Source: Gammaproteobacteria bacterium (GTDB lineage Bacteria; Pseudomonadota; Gammaproteobacteria; DSM-19610). From it: a DNA stretch of 49,042 nucleotides. A program made the translations under genes and the position numbers. The DNA lies in the NCBI GenBank assembly GCA_030621785.1, contig JAUXGZ010000006.1:1-49042 (forward strand), in the 5' to 3' direction. Below are positions 47,562 through 49,042 of the stretch, piece by piece. Position 1 is the first letter of the stretch. Every line of letters starts with the position of its first letter. Under the pieces are notes generated by a model. The model saw only the letters and a list, made by a program, of their open reading frames with translations, did no database searches and was not told where the DNA came from.

Positions 47562-48534
47562 TATGCAGTGCAGCGGCAAATTCGGCGACCACTTCACCCG
47601 CAGGCTGGATACGGTTAATGTGCTCGACGCTCCTGCCAGCCTGGAAATAGTCCTGGTAGCGCGTTCCGTGCGTTGCAGCCTGCTTCAGTTTCCAGAGTGA
47701 TTGCAGGGTATAGAACAGGCGCATCCAGTGCCTCGTTTTTCGGCCGCGCAGCATCCACTTCGCGAAACCGCTGGCATGGGTGCCGATGCGCTCGATGTAG
47801 GCTGTCCTGATGACTGACACCGGTACGCCGGAGATTTTCTCGGTCAACACCACGTCATTTTCGCCGGCATTCAGGATCGCCTGTTTGTAGTCTGCATGGG
47901 CGCTGCATTCCCTGCTGGCGATGAAGCGCGTTCCCAGCTGGGCACCGACGTAGCCGGCCTCCAGACAAGCCGCAAAGTCTTCCGGAGCACCGATGCCGCC
48001 GGCGCAGATCATGGGTTTTCCCAGTGGACCGATTGCGTCCAGAAGGGCTTCTGTGGAGAGCTCTCCAGCGTGCCCGCCAGCGCGATTATTGACGCAGATA
48101 AAGCCGTCGACACCACCGTCGAGCGCTTTTTCAGCCCATTTGCGGTTGGTAACATCATGATAGACTGTGACCCCGGCGTGGCCTGCGCGTTCCACCACCC
48201 AGCGCGGATTTCCCAGCGCGGTCACCAGGAAAGGCACCTCTTCTTCCAGCGCGATATCCAGCCATTCATGTACCCGTCGCAGGTATTTTTTCGAACTGCG
48301 CTCGATAATCAGGTTGACTCCGATGGGTTTGCGGGTGAGGCGCCGGATGTACTGCAAACCTTCACGGAAGTCGTAGCCGTGTACATAGCTGAGGCTCAGT
48401 GGTTGCACGATACCGATGCCACCGGCTTCCGATACCGCGGCGACCAGTTCGGGGTTGGAGCAGGGGTACATGGCGCCACAGATCAGTGGCACATCAATGC
48501 CGAGCGTGCGACTGAATTCAGTTTGTCCGGGCAT
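47554..48534 (-). CDS. nitronate monooxygenase / 2-nitropropane dioxygenase family flavoenzyme
   Basis: A 326-residue cytosolic FMN-dependent enzyme with a TIM barrel. Family segments include LGIDVPLICGAMYPCSNPELVAAVSEAGGIGIVQP at the start, CVNNRAGGHAG (flavin site and the His common in class members) and MICAGGIGAPEDFAACLEAGYVGAQLGTRFIASRECSAHADYK. These enzymes oxidise nitronates or, in relatives (FabK), reduce enoyl-ACP. The substrate is unknown. Its start overlaps the end of the DUF4442-like gene by 17 bases. Confidence 0.88.
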   Translation of the reverse strand: MPGQTEFSRTLGIDVPLICGAMYPCSNPELVAAVSEAGGIGIVQPLSLSYVHGYDFREGLQYIRRLTRKPIGVNLIIERSSKKYLRRVHEWLDIALEEEVPFLVTALGNPRWVVERAGHAGVTVYHDVTNRKWAEKALDGGVDGFICVNNRAGGHAGELSTEALLDAIGPLGKPMICAGGIGAPEDFAACLEAGYVGAQLGTRFIASRECSAHADYKQAILNAGENDVVLTEKISGVPVSVIRTAYIERIGTHASGFAKWMLRGRKTRHWMRLFYTLQSLWKLKQAATHGTRYQDYFQAGRSVEHINRIQPAGEVVAEFAAALHNG

Positions 48535-49018
48535 GGGAAGGCTCTTTTTCAGGACCGATCAGCCAGCAGGCTTTCAGTACGCAGACGGTTTCATCACCGG
48601 CGTCGCGGATTTCACCGACGATTTCCTGTTCTGTACTTGCTGCTGCCGGGTCCGGAATCCCGCAATGGCACTCGGCGGTTAGTTCACCACGTGCCTTTTT
48701 CAGGTAGTTCACCGTGAGTCCGGTGAGAATCCCCCGACTTCCTGCCGGCAAGCTGTTCATCAGGGCCAATCCGGTGGTCATCTCTCCGAGGTTACCCAGT
48801 GCCAGGGCGTGAATGGATCCGAGGTGATTACGAACTTTCCGGTGATCCCGGAGCAGTACCCGGCAATAACCCGGCTCCAGCTGCTGGACCGTTGCTCCCA
48901 GGGTGCCGGTATAGGGCACCATCATGCCCAGCAGGCGGCTAAACAGCCACTTGCCGCCAGGTAGCGAGGACGTCCTCTGCCAGTAGTGGCGCAGCATGGG
49001 GCCGATGGATCCGGACAT
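48518..49018 (-). CDS. hotdog-fold thioesterase-like protein (DUF4442)
   Basis: A 166-residue protein of the DUF4442 hotdog family. The segment RDHRKVRNHLGSIHALALGNLGEMTTGLALM is typical, carrying the HLGSIHA active-site-like motif, and TGLTVNYLKKARGELTAEC follows. Such proteins are predicted acyl-CoA or acyl-ACP thioesterases. It overlaps the nitronate-monooxygenase-like gene by 17 bases, so both may belong to one lipid-related operon. The start is the first ATG at 49018; a little sequence with GGAGAAT upstream (49019-49030 on the minus strand) supports it. Confidence 0.85.
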   Translation of the reverse strand: MSGSIGPMLRHYWQRTSSLPGGKWLFSRLLGMMVPYTGTLGATVQQLEPGYCRVLLRDHRKVRNHLGSIHALALGNLGEMTTGLALMNSLPAGSRGILTGLTVNYLKKARGELTAECHCGIPDPAAASTEQEIVGEIRDAGDETVCVLKACWLIGPEKEPSHARTN

Positions 49019-49042
49019 CGTTATTCTCCGAAAGTCGGAGGC

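Noticed and set aside
1-49042. CRISPR arrays or insertion sequences
   Set aside because: No regularly spaced direct repeats and no transposase-like frame were seen on either strand.

Overview
The window looks like chromosomal DNA of a free-living, non-enteric gammaproteobacterium. The best evidence is the order GacA/UvrY-type regulator, uvrC, pgsA, tRNA-Gly(GCC), tRNA-Cys(GCA), tRNA-Leu(UAA), which is the arrangement around uvrY-uvrC-pgsA-glyW-cysT-leuZ in Escherichia coli and around gacA in Pseudomonas. DusA, TrxC, PepN, a Bax-inhibitor-1 protein, ribonuclease D and MoaB fit the same picture. A VPLPA/PEP-CTERM surface protein and a PrsK/PrsR-type two-component pair point to an exosortase-carrying, environmental lineage; no exosortase lies in the window. 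No phage, insertion sequence or CRISPR array was seen.

Layout. 0-6.4 kb: end of dusA, trxC, pepN, a degenerate EAL protein, a small membrane protein, a BI-1 protein and tRNA-Ser. 6.5-7.4 kb: a toxin-antitoxin pair whose toxin is frameshifted, with twin operators, then a dispersed palindromic repeat. 7.4-10.7 kb: a membrane patatin and a secreted coiled-coil protein. 11.2-17.4 kb: two tandem GacA-like regulators that have both lost the phosphorylatable aspartate, a thioredoxin/NHL protein, a family 5 uracil-DNA glycosylase, uvrC, pgsA and tRNA-Gly. 17.5-27.6 kb: a VPLPA-CTERM gene and an eight-gene operon, both lying between tRNA-Gly and tRNA-Cys. 27.7-33.2 kb: tRNA-Cys, tRNA-Leu, a Fic protein, a putative molybdenum carrier, a membrane spermidine-synthase-like protein and an exported isoaspartate methyltransferase. 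33.5-38.2 kb: a lipoprotein, PrsK and a frameshifted PrsR. 38.3-43.1 kb: ribonuclease D, a two-gene ABC exporter, a dienelactone hydrolase remnant and moaB. 43.1-49.0 kb: a small secreted peptide behind a near-perfect sigma-54 promoter, a lipase-like lipoprotein, an ACP-like protein without the carrier serine, a free-standing cNMP-binding domain, two L,D-transpeptidases around an Lpp-like lipoprotein, a nitronate monooxygenase-like protein and a thioesterase-like protein.

The main candidate for an undescribed system is the operon at 18574-27626. It encodes an exported protein, an outer-membrane-type lipoprotein, a TPR membrane protein, a protein joining an FHA-like region, PEGA repeats and a formylglycine-generating-enzyme fold, a small exported protein, a TolQ/ExbB/MotA-type channel subunit and two von Willebrand A proteins. 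Each VWA protein starts with a short cytoplasmic tail and a membrane helix carrying an aspartate in the position used by ExbD and TolR. I infer a proton-driven motor whose moving arm ends in VWA domains and works on the cell envelope. The genes overlap by 4-11 bases or are 4 bases apart, so they are probably translated together.

Regulatory theme: three GG-N10-GC type (sigma-54) promoters are visible, in front of the VPLPA-CTERM gene, the small secreted peptide gene and, in weaker form, the coiled-coil protein gene. PrsR is a sigma-54 activator, so these may form a small regulon. As read here, prsR carries a one-base deletion that would disable it.
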